The notes under the pieces: generated by a model | Told to the model about the DNA's origin: nothing | Seen by the model: the letters and a program-made list of their open reading frames with translations, nothing else | Database searches by the model: none | Shown here: one piece after another, positions 25,563 to 33,498 of the stretch | How positions within the stretch are numbered: position 1 is the first letter of the stretch | Layout: each line of letters begins with the position of its first letter | Translations under genes and position numbers: made by a program | From: Enterococcus sp. 9E7_DIV0242 | Lineage (GTDB): Bacteria; Bacillota; Bacilli; Lactobacillales; Enterococcaceae | NCBI RefSeq assembly: GCF_002140975.2 | Contig: NZ_CP147247.1 | Span: 4,565,001-4,608,232 of the forward strand | Reading direction: 5' to 3' | DNA length: 43,232 bases

Positions 25563-26699
25563 ATGGAGCAGGTAAAAGCTTTTTTTGACGAGATATTGAG
25601 GAATACAGCACCAGAAAGTCCGCCTTGGAATAAGGAAGTTACCTCAGGTAGTTCACCTAAATGGAGTTATATTGACGGATGTATGGCGATGGCGATGTTT
25701 AAAATGTATGAAGCAACAAATGACTCATACTACTTAAATTTTTTAGATACATTTATCGATTATTATGTTGATGATGAAGGGTGCATTTTGGGGTTTGACG
25801 TAGAAGAGCATAATTGTGATAACATCAATGAAGGGAAAATTCTTTTTCCACTGTTAAAGGCAACTTCGAAAATAAAATATGAGCGAGCGTTGAAAAATTT
25901 ATATGCGCAGTTGCTTGAGCAGCCGAGAACACCAGGGGGGAATTTCTGGCATAAGGAAATTTATCCGAATCAAATTTGGTTGGATGGTTTATATATGGTG
26001 CAACCTTTTTATGCTCAATATGATGCTATATTCAATAAAGGCAAAAATCAATCAGATATCTTCAATCAATTTCAACATGCGTATCGTTTGATGCGTGATT
26101 CCAAAACCGGGTTATTGTATCATGGAGTGGATGAGACGAAGACGGCTTTTTGGGCCGATTCAGAAACAGGCTGCAGTAAAAATTTCTGGACGCGTTCTCA
26201 TGGCTGGTATGCGATGGCGTTGGTTGATAGCTTGGAACATTTTGATGAAGGGCACCAAGATGAGCAGAATATCTTGATCAATCAATTAAAAGAATTAGTA
26301 GATACACTGTTGACCTTTGCTGATCCTGATACAAAAATGTTTTATCAAGTGACCGATCAAGGAGAGCGTGCTGGGAACTATTTAGAGACAAGTGGGACCT
26401 GTGCTATTGCTTATGCGTTGATGAAAGGTACTAGACTGGGTTATCTTGCTGAAGATTATTTTGATTTAGGTACTGAGATATTGAAGTCAGTGGTCGAGCA
26501 TAAGTTGGTGAAGTCTGAGGATGGGTTTATTCTGAAGGACATTTGTTTGGTTGCCGGATTAGGTGGGATGCCCGGACACGGCAGCTATAAGGTAAGAGAT
26601 GGAAGCTATGACTATTACATTTCGGAACCAATTGTAAGCAATGATGCAAAAGGGATTGCCCCGTTGGTATTTGCTTACACAGAGCTACTACAAAAATAA
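25563..26699 (+). CDS. GH88/GH105-family unsaturated glycosyl hydrolase
   Basis: This 378-residue cytoplasmic enzyme is of the YteR type, cleaving unsaturated uronic-acid-terminated oligosaccharides left by polysaccharide lyases. The two acidic positions of the family are present: D86 in 'EEHNCDNINEGK' and D141 in 'NQIWLDGLYM'. Other marks are 'SYIDGCMAMAMFKMYE', 'NFWTRSHGWYAMALVDSLE', 'ETSGTCAIAYALMKGTRLGYL' and 'GLGGMPGHGSYKVRDGSYDYYISEPIVSNDAKG'. There is no signal peptide, so its substrates must be imported; no transporter lies next to it in this window. Its promoter and a possible cre site suggest carbon-source control. Confidence 0.92.
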   Translation: MEQVKAFFDEILRNTAPESPPWNKEVTSGSSPKWSYIDGCMAMAMFKMYEATNDSYYLNFLDTFIDYYVDDEGCILGFDVEEHNCDNINEGKILFPLLKATSKIKYERALKNLYAQLLEQPRTPGGNFWHKEIYPNQIWLDGLYMVQPFYAQYDAIFNKGKNQSDIFNQFQHAYRLMRDSKTGLLYHGVDETKTAFWADSETGCSKNFWTRSHGWYAMALVDSLEHFDEGHQDEQNILINQLKELVDTLLTFADPDTKMFYQVTDQGERAGNYLETSGTCAIAYALMKGTRLGYLAEDYFDLGTEILKSVVEHKLVKSEDGFILKDICLVAGLGGMPGHGSYKVRDGSYDYYISEPIVSNDAKGIAPLVFAYTELLQK

Positions 26700-26796
26700 A
26701 TAGGCACACAAAGCTAGGGTTCCATAAAACACTATTTCATAACACTATTTAAATAGAAGAACTTGAGAACTTTACGGCTAACCTAATAAAAATGAA

Positions 26797-26828
26797 AGCC
26801 TACAATCGTTGAAATTGTAGGCTTTTTC
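26797..26828 (+). terminator. Intrinsic terminator upstream of the resolvase gene
   Basis: A 10-base perfect stem AGCCTACAAT / ATTGTAGGCT with a 7-base loop is followed by five Ts. It ends the GH105 transcript or marks the left edge of the element. Confidence 0.85.
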
Positions 26829-26909
26829 TATACCTTCTTTTAGTCATTCCCTCCATTTCGTTTTACCATATATATGTAAGACAAAATAATATATATGGAG
26901 GTTTCCAAC

Positions 26910-27572
26910 ATGGAAAAACAGCAGAAAAAGAAAGTAAAGGAACTGGAGAAATTAGACAAGGTGAAAATCGGCTATGCTCGTGTTTCATCTCAGGACGATC
27001 GGCAAAAATTAGGTTTGGAAGTTCAGACGGAAGCACTAAAGAATTGCGATATCATCTTTTCAGAAAAACAAAGTGGAGATAACGACAACCGCCCCGAACT
27101 AGCAAATGCTATTTCACTTGCCAAACAACTAGCTAAACAAGACAAAATCATTACTCTACAAATTTACAAGCTAGACCGCTTAACTAGAAAAATGCTGACG
27201 CTCGCAAACATTATCGACGAACTAAACCAGCACAACATCAAGCTCATTTCCTTGCAAGAAAACATTGAAACCGACTCACTCACAGGACGTTTACTCTGCC
27301 TTGTTCTTGGATATGTGGCAGAGATTGAGCTAGATAATATACGTTTTAGAACAAAAGAAGGACTAAGGAAAGCTAAAGAAAATGGCGTTAAGCTTGGCAA
27401 TCAGGGGCTACCAGAAAAAACAGAAGCAAAAATAGTAGACCTATACCAATTAAATAGTCTTACTGTAAAAGAAATAGCTAAAAGATGTAAAGTAAGTGAA
27501 ATGACCGTCTACAATGTCGCCCGTCGCAACAACTTAACCCGTAGAAATCCTGTAAAACTCCTTCAAAAATGA
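26910..27572 (+). CDS. Small serine recombinase / resolvase
   Basis: This 220-residue resolvase-family protein has an N-terminal catalytic domain with S26 in 'IGYARVSSQDD', 'IITLQIYKLDRLTRKMLTLANIIDEL' and the arginine-rich 'LGYVAEIELDNIRFRTKEGLRKAKENGVKLG'. A C-terminal helix-turn-helix follows ('SLTVKEIAKRCKVSEMTVYNVARRNNL'). The start at 26910 is set by GGAGG at 26897-26901; the frame also opens at 26895. It may resolve cointegrates, invert DNA or help excision of the element. It is distinct from the large recombinase at the other end. Confidence 0.9.
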   Translation: MEKQQKKKVKELEKLDKVKIGYARVSSQDDRQKLGLEVQTEALKNCDIIFSEKQSGDNDNRPELANAISLAKQLAKQDKIITLQIYKLDRLTRKMLTLANIIDELNQHNIKLISLQENIETDSLTGRLLCLVLGYVAEIELDNIRFRTKEGLRKAKENGVKLGNQGLPEKTEAKIVDLYQLNSLTVKEIAKRCKVSEMTVYNVARRNNLTRRNPVKLLQK

Positions 27573-27662
27573 GTTGGTATGTGCTATCATTTTAACTAAC
27601 CAATGACAAATCGAACGAACGTTTGGTTTAGTCCTAAATAATATATTATTCTAAAAACTCTC

Positions 27663-27709
27663 AACGCTGATTTACAGGGCTTTATGCTTTGTATGATCGG
27701 CGTTTTTTG
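27663..27709 (+). terminator. Terminator after the resolvase gene
   Basis: AACGCTGAT (27663-27671) pairs with ATCGGCGTT (27696-27704) with one G-T pair, and six Ts end the structure. The palindrome AGACGTTCGTCT downstream (about 27733-27744) may be an operator or recombinase subsite. Confidence 0.7.
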
Positions 27710-27827
27710 TATGCAGTTTAGAAGAAAATTAGACGTTCGTCTGATTTAGGCTTTGGAATAGGTATAAAGGAGGGTTTTTAAAGATATTTACACTTTAAAA
27801 TTCAAAACAAGGAGATGAAATGACTAA

Positions 27828-29831
27828 GTGAAAAATACAAGAATTTCAAGGCTTAAAAGAAACAAGAAGTTTAAACAGGCCACAAAACTACTCACAGTTG
27901 GTTTACTAATTTGTCCGCTAGCCATTAACACAATTAAAGCACTAGCTGACGAAGCAGAAACTACGCCACCAGTGGAACAAGTAGAAGAAACGCCAGCAAC
28001 AATTGAGGAAACTGCACCAGTAGAAGAAACTGAGACAAGCGAGCCAGTCCAGCCAGAAGTTGTTGAAGAAGCTCAACCACCAGTTATAGAGCAACCGACC
28101 GAAACAACTCAACCATCAAGCAATTTACAAACTAGCACAACACAAGAAATAGCACCTCAAAGTAATCCAGTTAACGCTTGGTATGAAACGGAAGGGCAAA
28201 CAACCATAACGAGTGGAGACACGGCAAGCTATAAGTTTTATATCTGTGTATTTTACGATGACGGAACGGAAACACGAACAGAACAAACACTGGAAGAGAC
28301 CGGAGGTTCTTTAATAAGTTCCGACCCATCAGACGTTATTTCAGGAAATACTATTACATTTGGTAGTTCTGGAACTCGCACTATACAGTTGAGTTTGGGC
28401 ACTGGGCATTTGGATATAACGGTGACTGATGGAAGTTTTACAGTTTCATATAATACTCGTGGTAATGGTTCGCTTTCAAGCTATCCAACTGTTTCAAAAG
28501 GAGATGGCGTTTGGGTTTCGTTATCTGAAATGCCTATTCCTACAGCTGGAGCTGGTTCACACTTCAAAGGCTGGGAGGTCAACGGCTTGCTAAATGGGGA
28601 CATGGGTTGGAGCAGTTCAATTTTCTCTGGGTTTTATGTTGCAAAAGATACAGTAGTGACTGCTGTATTTGAAGATGGTGATTTAGACTGGTCAAGTTAT
28701 GATAATTTCTTAAATCAGTATCTAGGATATATCAATCTAAAATCCGCATATGACGAGTTTGGTTTTACGGAAGAATATGATAATCTCTTGAGTTTATATA
28801 ACTATTATAAAGATATCAAAGCTGGTTATGTAAACGACCCTTCTTTTTCTCAAGAAGAATTAGACCGTATTAGTTGGGGGTTGTCTGGAATAGCTTTAAA
28901 TTTAGTAGATCGACATTTTTTCTTTGATGACAATATCACGCCACAAATTACAGATTATTTCAACTCATTAAAGCCTATCTATGACGATTCAACCACTTAC
29001 ACACCAGAATCTAAACAAGTCTTTAATGAAGCATGGGAAAATTTGCAAAATGCTTTAAATTCGAGCGCTGGAGGGTGGATGCATGAAATAGACGGTGCTA
29101 AATATACCGCCTACCAAGCCCTAAAAACTGCCGAGCAAAATTTAGTCAAAGCTGAAACACCAGCCCCAGACAAAACCAGACTAGAACAAGCCATTAAGGA
29201 CGCAGAAGCCAAACTAGCTGAGGGAGGTTGGAAAGATACAACAGAACTTGAAACAGCCCTAGCAACTGCTAAAGAGGTTTTAGCAAACACCGCTAGCACT
29301 CAGGTAGAAATTGACAGTGCATTATCTTCTTTAAATACTGCCACGTCTGCTTTAGAAAAAGAAAATACCAAAGCACCAAACACTACCAAACTAGAAAGCT
29401 CAATTAAGAACGCAGAAGCCAAACTAGCAGAATCAGGCTACACCGCAGAATCAATGAACGCACTAAAACAAGCCTTACAAAATGCTAAAGACGTATTAAC
29501 TAACGCAAACAGCACCCAAGCAGAAATTGACGAAGCTCAAAAAGCCTTAGATTTAGCTATTGCTAACTTAGTTAAGGAAGATAACTCAAACGGTGGTAAT
29601 ACTGGAAACAACAGCTCAAATGGCACAGGAAACAGCACTAACAACACAAATAACCAAACTAGCAACGACAACCAAAACAGCAATGCCACAACAATTAAAT
29701 CAGCTGGCAACAACACGAACAAAGATGGCTTACCACAAACTGGAGAACAGCCTACAGCTAATATCGTTATAGCTGGTTTATCTCTAACAATGCTTTCTAT
29801 ACTTGCATGGTTTAAGAGAAAGAAAGTATAA
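27828..29831 (+). CDS. LPXTG-anchored surface protein with FIVAR repeats
   Basis: This 667-residue cell-wall protein starts with a basic N-terminus and signal peptide (cleavage near 'IKALADEAE', about residue 40). A Pro/Glu/Thr-rich stalk (40-130), a beta-rich region with a bacterial-repeat-like module ('FTVSYNTRGNGSLSSYP...GSHFKGWEVNG...TVVTAVFEDGD'), a helical segment and two FIVAR-type three-helix repeats (starting 'LEQAIKDAEAKLAEGG' and 'LESSIKNAEAKLAESG') follow. An Asn/Ser/Thr-rich wall spacer then precedes LPQTG, a membrane helix and KRKK. FIVAR modules bind host matrix or sugars in other proteins. The start is GTG, with AAGGAG further away than usual; a four-codon mini-ORF (ATGACTAAGTGA) ends on it. 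In the element it may help cell contact during transfer. Confidence 0.9.
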   Translation: MKNTRISRLKRNKKFKQATKLLTVGLLICPLAINTIKALADEAETTPPVEQVEETPATIEETAPVEETETSEPVQPEVVEEAQPPVIEQPTETTQPSSNLQTSTTQEIAPQSNPVNAWYETEGQTTITSGDTASYKFYICVFYDDGTETRTEQTLEETGGSLISSDPSDVISGNTITFGSSGTRTIQLSLGTGHLDITVTDGSFTVSYNTRGNGSLSSYPTVSKGDGVWVSLSEMPIPTAGAGSHFKGWEVNGLLNGDMGWSSSIFSGFYVAKDTVVTAVFEDGDLDWSSYDNFLNQYLGYINLKSAYDEFGFTEEYDNLLSLYNYYKDIKAGYVNDPSFSQEELDRISWGLSGIALNLVDRHFFFDDNITPQITDYFNSLKPIYDDSTTYTPESKQVFNEAWENLQNALNSSAGGWMHEIDGAKYTAYQALKTAEQNLVKAETPAPDKTRLEQAIKDAEAKLAEGGWKDTTELETALATAKEVLANTASTQVEIDSALSSLNTATSALEKENTKAPNTTKLESSIKNAEAKLAESGYTAESMNALKQALQNAKDVLTNANSTQAEIDEAQKALDLAIANLVKEDNSNGGNTGNNSSNGTGNSTNNTNNQTSNDNQNSNATTIKSAGNNTNKDGLPQTGEQPTANIVIAGLSLTMLSILAWFKRKKV

Positions 29832-29883
29832 TTAAACTACCAACCCCATTAAGACCTTACAAATAGCACTAAACAAAAGAAAC

Positions 29884-29915
29884 AACCTTGTCTAAAGACC
29901 AGACAAGGTTGTTTT
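29884..29915 (+). terminator. Terminator after the LPXTG gene
   Basis: AACCTTGTCT and AGACAAGGTT form a perfect 10-base stem followed by GTTTT. Confidence 0.8.
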
Positions 29916-29948
29916 GCTACGCACTCATTACTAATTTAAGGGAAAAAG

Positions 29949-29991
29949 AAAAAGCCCTCGCTGAACTTTTTAGGTTCAGGGTGAGGGCTGG
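29949..29991 (-). terminator. Terminator for the minus-strand cargo genes
   Basis: Read on the minus strand, GCCCTCACCCTGAAC pairs with GTTCAGCGAGGGC and is followed by TTTTTCTTTTT. It lies just after the 119-residue gene. Confidence 0.85.
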
Positions 29992-29997
29992 AAGGTG

Positions 29998-30354
29998 CTA
30001 GTTAAAATCTTGAAAGGGTTCGGTATTTGCCAAAAATTCTATTTCTTCTCTAGTCAAGTCGAAGGTAGGACAAAGAATATCGTCGATAACGTTCAGGTTG
30101 AAGAAGTCATATGTTTCTTTTTGCCGAACAATATATTCCTTAACAACTCTGTGAGTTTCGTTGATATCTTCTATGTTCTTTTCAATAAGTCTTTCTGTCG
30201 CTTCAAAATCATTATGGGTGTATATTTCGTCTAATGTAGCTCCTATTGAACCATTTTGAAGTAACCGGCGCATTACATCTTCTTGACTTCCTCCACCAGT
30301 TTTTCCATGGATAATCTTTTTGTAAATACTAGCTTGTAAATCATCTTTTAGCAT
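29998..30354 (-). CDS. Hypothetical protein, 118 residues (element cargo)
   Basis: I do not recognise this small, acidic, mostly helical protein. The start is ATG at 30354; TTG at 30360 is also in frame, and GAGAAAG lies 12 bases upstream of the ATG. Sequence marks: 'LLQNGSIGATLDEIYTHNDFEATERLIEKNIEDINETHRVVKEYIVRQKETYDFFNLNVIDDIL'. It lies about 160 bases downstream of the 395-residue gene on the same strand, with a complex hairpin between. Size and place would suit an antitoxin, immunity or accessory protein, but that is inference. Confidence 0.6.
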   Translation of the reverse strand: MLKDDLQASIYKKIIHGKTGGGSQEDVMRRLLQNGSIGATLDEIYTHNDFEATERLIEKNIEDINETHRVVKEYIVRQKETYDFFNLNVIDDILCPTFDLTREEIEFLANTEPFQDFN

Positions 30355-30389
30355 ATTCAATCACACTTTCTCGATAAATTAACCCACTT

Positions 30390-30427
30390 GCCACTAAGTA
30401 GGTTTTTCTGAAACCTATCCCAGTGGC
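30390..30427 (-). repeat. Two-tier hairpin upstream of the 118-residue gene
   Basis: GCCACT (30390-30395) pairs with AGTGGC (30422-30427), and TAGGTTT (30399-30405) with AAACCTA (30411-30417), with an asymmetric inner bulge. A partial CCCAC/GGCGGG extension continues outside. There is no T-tract, so this is not a simple terminator. It could be a leader structure of the minus-strand gene, or a protein-binding hairpin. Confidence 0.6.
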
Positions 30428-30511
30428 GGGAAATTAAAGATAATATGAAATTTACAACATAGCTAAAACTTTTTCATTATATCATAAAATGAGATTGAAG
30501 TCAATGTTTTG

Positions 30512-31699
30512 TCATTCGGAAATTAATAACCAGCAGATTAATCCATCCTCTAGCTCTCCATTTGTCCAAGATCTAAAAAAAATATTTTCGTTCTCTGTAA
30601 ACTCTGTAATTTTTCTTAAGGCTCTTCCAAAACGCGCAGTTTTCAAATTTTCATTTTCAAAGTTCTCATTTTTTAAGTCATAAGGTTCCAAAGACTCCTC
30701 CTTGATGGAATTTTCAAGCGATATAAACACAGAACTGTCACTCCCTATCTCTACAACGTCTTCTATTCTCTCAATACATCTATAAAAAGTGTCAAAATAT
30801 CCAACTAAAAGTTTAGGTAAACTATTGGTTTTATAAAATACTGTCTCTATTTTTCTATCAATAGTTCTATCAATTCTTGAATTTGAGGCAATAAAACCTC
30901 TCTGTATGATTCTCGAGTCACAAATTGATGTGGTTAAAAGAATATGAAGATAATCATAATGTGTCAGTAAACTCAAAAGATATTCATTTTTGTTCTTTTC
31001 TGAAAATGGTTGAAATTTATCATTCGGAACAAAAATTATTTTGATAAAGTCATTTTCAAATTTTTCTGAAAACAGAGTGTTATTGTGAATTATAGTAGAT
31101 AAGCCATATGTTCTTATATCATTGAAAACTATCTCTTGTTCAAGCAAATCGATAAGAAAAGAAATTTTATTTCCCCGGTTTGATTCTTTTACTTCTTCTA
31201 AAAGATTATCGCGAAAATTCGGTATATAGTGGATTGTATAAATAAGCAAGAGTGCAAGGACATCTGGTATAGCTACTTCTTTTTCATCTAATAATGCTAA
31301 CAGCTCTTTAAAATCGTTTTCTGACAGGTATTTTTTTAGTTCTGTTTTATTACTAGAAATAGATTTTTTTATATCTTTAAAAGCCCCTATTGTATCAATT
31401 TTAAAATTACAAATTTTAGGTAACTCAGAGAATGCTCTTGAAAGTCTTTTTACTTCTTTTTGTTTTTTATCTTCATTAGAAATGTCAATCAATTCCAAGT
31501 AATCACTTCTAATTTCCTTCTTTTTAATATCTCTTGTTGGATTTGTCGTCTCAGGATAGTCTGTCAATTTTGTTAATTTTTCATAACTTAAGATTGGATG
31601 GATTACTTCGTTTAAGAAATTAACTATTTGAACTTTCTTACTTTTTCCTGAAAACTTTTTTAATTGCATACAAAACCAATAAAAACATACCCTTTCCAT
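30512..31699 (-). CDS. Hypothetical protein, 395 residues (element cargo)
   Basis: I do not recognise this protein. The start is ATG at 31699 with AAGAGGTG seven bases upstream; the frame is open to 31729. It is very AT-rich and lysine/isoleucine/asparagine-rich. No signal peptide is clear; the N-terminus ('MERVCFYWFCMQLKKFSGKSKKVQIVNFLNEVIHPIL') is hydrophobic but broken by charge. Middle: a charged helical region and a hydrophobic stretch 'IPDVLALLLIYTIHYIPNF'. The C-terminus ends 'RFGRALRKITEFTENENIFFRSWTNGELEDGLICWLLIS'. Placement as inverted cargo in a mobile element fits an abortive-infection or other defence gene, but nothing in the sequence proves it. Confidence 0.6.
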   Translation of the reverse strand: MERVCFYWFCMQLKKFSGKSKKVQIVNFLNEVIHPILSYEKLTKLTDYPETTNPTRDIKKKEIRSDYLELIDISNEDKKQKEVKRLSRAFSELPKICNFKIDTIGAFKDIKKSISSNKTELKKYLSENDFKELLALLDEKEVAIPDVLALLLIYTIHYIPNFRDNLLEEVKESNRGNKISFLIDLLEQEIVFNDIRTYGLSTIIHNNTLFSEKFENDFIKIIFVPNDKFQPFSEKNKNEYLLSLLTHYDYLHILLTTSICDSRIIQRGFIASNSRIDRTIDRKIETVFYKTNSLPKLLVGYFDTFYRCIERIEDVVEIGSDSSVFISLENSIKEESLEPYDLKNENFENENLKTARFGRALRKITEFTENENIFFRSWTNGELEDGLICWLLISE

Positions 31700-31888
31700 G
31701 AATTGCACCTCTTTTACAGTAAATTCCACAAAATTACTAGACTAACTCAAATTTTACCAAAATAATTAGTAATAAACTCGATAATGATGGTAATAGTTTC
31801 TTTTGATAAAGTGGATTTATTAAAAGAACTACCATCAAATCCTTGTTGCATAAACATATACACATTTACTTTTAATAATATCACAAGA

Positions 31889-31900
31889 ATAAGCGCTTAT
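31889..31900. promoter_or_regulatory. 12-base palindrome in the divergent gap
   Basis: ATAAGCGCTTAT is a perfect palindrome 25 bases upstream of the first small transfer gene and within the gap shared with the divergent 395-residue gene. It could be an operator for the transfer operon. Confidence 0.35.
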
Positions 31901-31924
31901 CTATCAAATTAGGAGGTATGCCAT

Positions 31925-32011
31925 ATGCTCAAATTTTTAGTATTCACCCCATACTTTATAGGTGTGTTTGTCGTCATTCTATATCTATATAAGACAAGCA
32001 AGAAACTTTAA
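31925..32011 (+). CDS. 28-residue membrane peptide
   Basis: A perfect AGGAGG (31911-31916) lies eight bases before ATG. The peptide 'MLKFLVFTPYFIGVFVVILY' continues to 'LYKTSKKL', giving one membrane helix and a basic tail. It heads the transfer gene run. Too small for family assignment; a small membrane partner of the transfer ATPase is possible. Confidence 0.6.
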   Translation: MLKFLVFTPYFIGVFVVILYLYKTSKKL

Positions 32012-32024
32012 TTAAGTAATCACT

Positions 32025-32071
32025 CTTAGAAACTAACTATATATAAACGACGTCGGTGGCTAGTTTCTGAG
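32025..32071 (+). repeat. Hairpin between small transfer genes
   Basis: CTTAGAAACTA (32025-32035) pairs with TAGTTTCTGAG (32061-32071) with one G-T pair and a 25-base loop. No T-tract follows, so an RNA-processing, attenuation or DNA-binding role is more likely than full termination. Confidence 0.5.
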
Positions 32072-32114
32072 TAGATTAATAAATCATCAAAAATCATATC
32101 AGGAGGAAAACAAA

Positions 32115-32450
32115 ATGCCAAACCAACAAAATCAAAACAACCCAGTCTCCCATTTCTCAGAAATATTCTCGCCACAAAATTTTTCAATGGATAACCTCTC
32201 ACCAGCAATGAAAAGAAAAATTTCTCAAGACACAGCTTTAATTGTCCGTTCCACCGTTTTACACAATGCTGTAATCAAGGGGCAAGGTATTGTTGCTCAT
32301 TCTGCGTTGACAGAAACGGCACTGCTTGCCTCAGATGTTGCAACCTTGTCTCATTTGAATCCAGAAGCTCAAGCTTGTTTTAATCGGATACTTCATGATT
32401 TTACAATTTCTGCATCAGAACGAGTGACTAAATTTGGAGGAGGAATTTAA
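32115..32450 (+). CDS. Small transfer-region protein, 111 residues
   Basis: This soluble protein has a strong site AGGAGG upstream. The first 35 residues are Asn/Gln/Ser-rich and disordered; the rest is helical ('MKRKISQDTALIVRSTVLHNAVIKGQGIVAHSALTETALLASDVATLSHLNPEAQACFNRILHDFTISASERVTKFGGG'). Proteins of this look occur in streptococcal and enterococcal conjugative elements upstream of the coupling ATPase. Function unknown. Confidence 0.65.
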   Translation: MPNQQNQNNPVSHFSEIFSPQNFSMDNLSPAMKRKISQDTALIVRSTVLHNAVIKGQGIVAHSALTETALLASDVATLSHLNPEAQACFNRILHDFTISASERVTKFGGGI

Positions 32451-32451
32451 T

Positions 32452-32673
32452 ATGTTTAGCCTAATTCTTGCAATCTGTTTTATTTACTCAATGTATAAGC
32501 TCGGTAAGTGGGTTTTAAATTGGATAAATGATGATCTAAATGGACAACCGCAATTTACACCAGAAGAAATTGTCCAAGCTGAGACAATTCTTACTCAAAT
32601 TCAGATTGAGATGGACGCCATGGAAGCTCGGAGAAAGCTATATGACGAAGCTTTACGCAAAAACCGAAACTAA
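32452..32673 (+). CDS. Small membrane protein, 73 residues
   Basis: GGAGGAGGAA precedes ATG at 32452, one base after the stop of the previous gene. An N-terminal membrane helix ('FSLILAICFIYSMYKLGKWVL') is followed by a charged coiled-coil-like tail ('EEIVQAETILTQIQIEMDAMEARRKLYDEALRKN'). The layout fits a small membrane subunit that docks a cytoplasmic partner. Confidence 0.7.
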   Translation: MFSLILAICFIYSMYKLGKWVLNWINDDLNGQPQFTPEEIVQAETILTQIQIEMDAMEARRKLYDEALRKNRN

Positions 32674-32702
32674 GATAAAGGGGCTAAACCGTCCCTTTAT
32701 CT
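32673..32702 (+). repeat. Hairpin overlapping the stop of the 73-residue gene
   Basis: AGATAAAGGG and CCCTTTATCT form a perfect 10-base stem with a 10-base loop, only partly followed by an A-rich stretch. It begins on the last base of the stop codon, so it may tune expression between the genes. Confidence 0.55.
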
Positions 32703-32725
32703 AAAAAGAAATGGAGGAAATCAGA

Positions 32726-32854
32726 ATGGAAGAATACACCTTTAACGATCTATACGAAGAAATCCTCAACGAAGCAAACGAAAAACTGAAAGAAGAATTT
32801 TATTTTCACTGGGGTAGGCCGTTCCCCGAAATTATCGGACTAGACGAAAAATAA
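32726..32854 (+). CDS. 42-residue acidic small protein
   Basis: ATGGAGGAAATCAG gives a good ribosome-binding site. The peptide 'MEEYTFNDLYEEILNEANEKLKEEFYFHWGRPFPEII' is acidic and amphipathic. It belongs to the run of tiny genes ahead of the coupling ATPase. No family assigned. Confidence 0.55.
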   Translation: MEEYTFNDLYEEILNEANEKLKEEFYFHWGRPFPEIIGLDEK

Positions 32855-32886
32855 CCAAACAAATTCCATGAAGGAGGTGAACTCAA

Positions 32887-33099
32887 ATGCTTGAAAATAT
32901 TATTGCTTTATTAGCCCTTGTTATGTTGCTAATGATTCCACCTCCAGAAGAACCAGAAAACGACAGTGGACGGAAGAATCCAGAGTTATACAGAAAATTA
33001 AAAAACGCATCTAAAAAAAGACAGTGGCAAGACAGACGAGAAAATAGATTCGATAATCCGCCAGTTAAAGATGACAAGAATCCGAAAAAACCGCCATGA
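32887..33099 (+). CDS. Small membrane protein, 70 residues
   Basis: GAAGGAGGTGA precedes ATG. One N-terminal membrane helix ('MLENIIALLALVMLLMIPPP') is followed by a basic, proline-rich cytoplasmic tail ('RKNPELYRKLKNASKKRQWQDRRENRF'). It could bind DNA or a partner at the membrane. About 180 bases with no visible gene follow. Confidence 0.65.
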   Translation: MLENIIALLALVMLLMIPPPEEPENDSGRKNPELYRKLKNASKKRQWQDRRENRFDNPPVKDDKNPKKPP

Positions 33100-33281
33100 T
33101 CGCTAAAAACCGTCTTCATAGTAATTAAAACAACACCGTCTTTTCATGTCGTAAAACTCTATTTTTGCCGTAGTCGCACCTGTCTTACCGCTCGAAAAGT
33201 TGCCGAATATTACCATTTTCATTTTACCTTTTGTGTGGTGAAATGGGGAAAGTTATTCTAAACGAAAAGGAGGAAAAATGA

Positions 33282-33494
33282 ATGACAAAACAAAATCAAG
33301 ACAAAGAAAAGGACGTGAACCCAGTGAAAAAGTTGTTTTCATACGTGGTAATGTTCGCGGTCGGTTGCTGGCTTCTAAACTATGGAATCTGCTTATTATC
33401 CGCCGTGTGGTTGCCACTACTATTCTTAGGAATTTTCGTAATTCTGCTAGTCATTGGCTGGCGAGTTCACAAAGCAAGGAAAGACTGGGGGTAA
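33282..33494 (+). CDS. Small two-helix membrane protein, 70 residues
   Basis: AAAAGGAGGAAAAATGA sets the start at 33282 rather than the out-of-frame ATG at 33278. Two hydrophobic helices ('LFSYVVMFAVGCWLLNYGICLLSAV' and 'PLLFLGIFVILLVIGWRVHKA') with charged ends give a hairpin in the membrane. It is placed directly before the transfer ATPase, whose own sequence lacks membrane helices, so it could be its membrane anchor. Confidence 0.7.
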   Translation: MTKQNQDKEKDVNPVKKLFSYVVMFAVGCWLLNYGICLLSAVWLPLLFLGIFVILLVIGWRVHKARKDWG

Positions 33495-33498
33495 TCAG

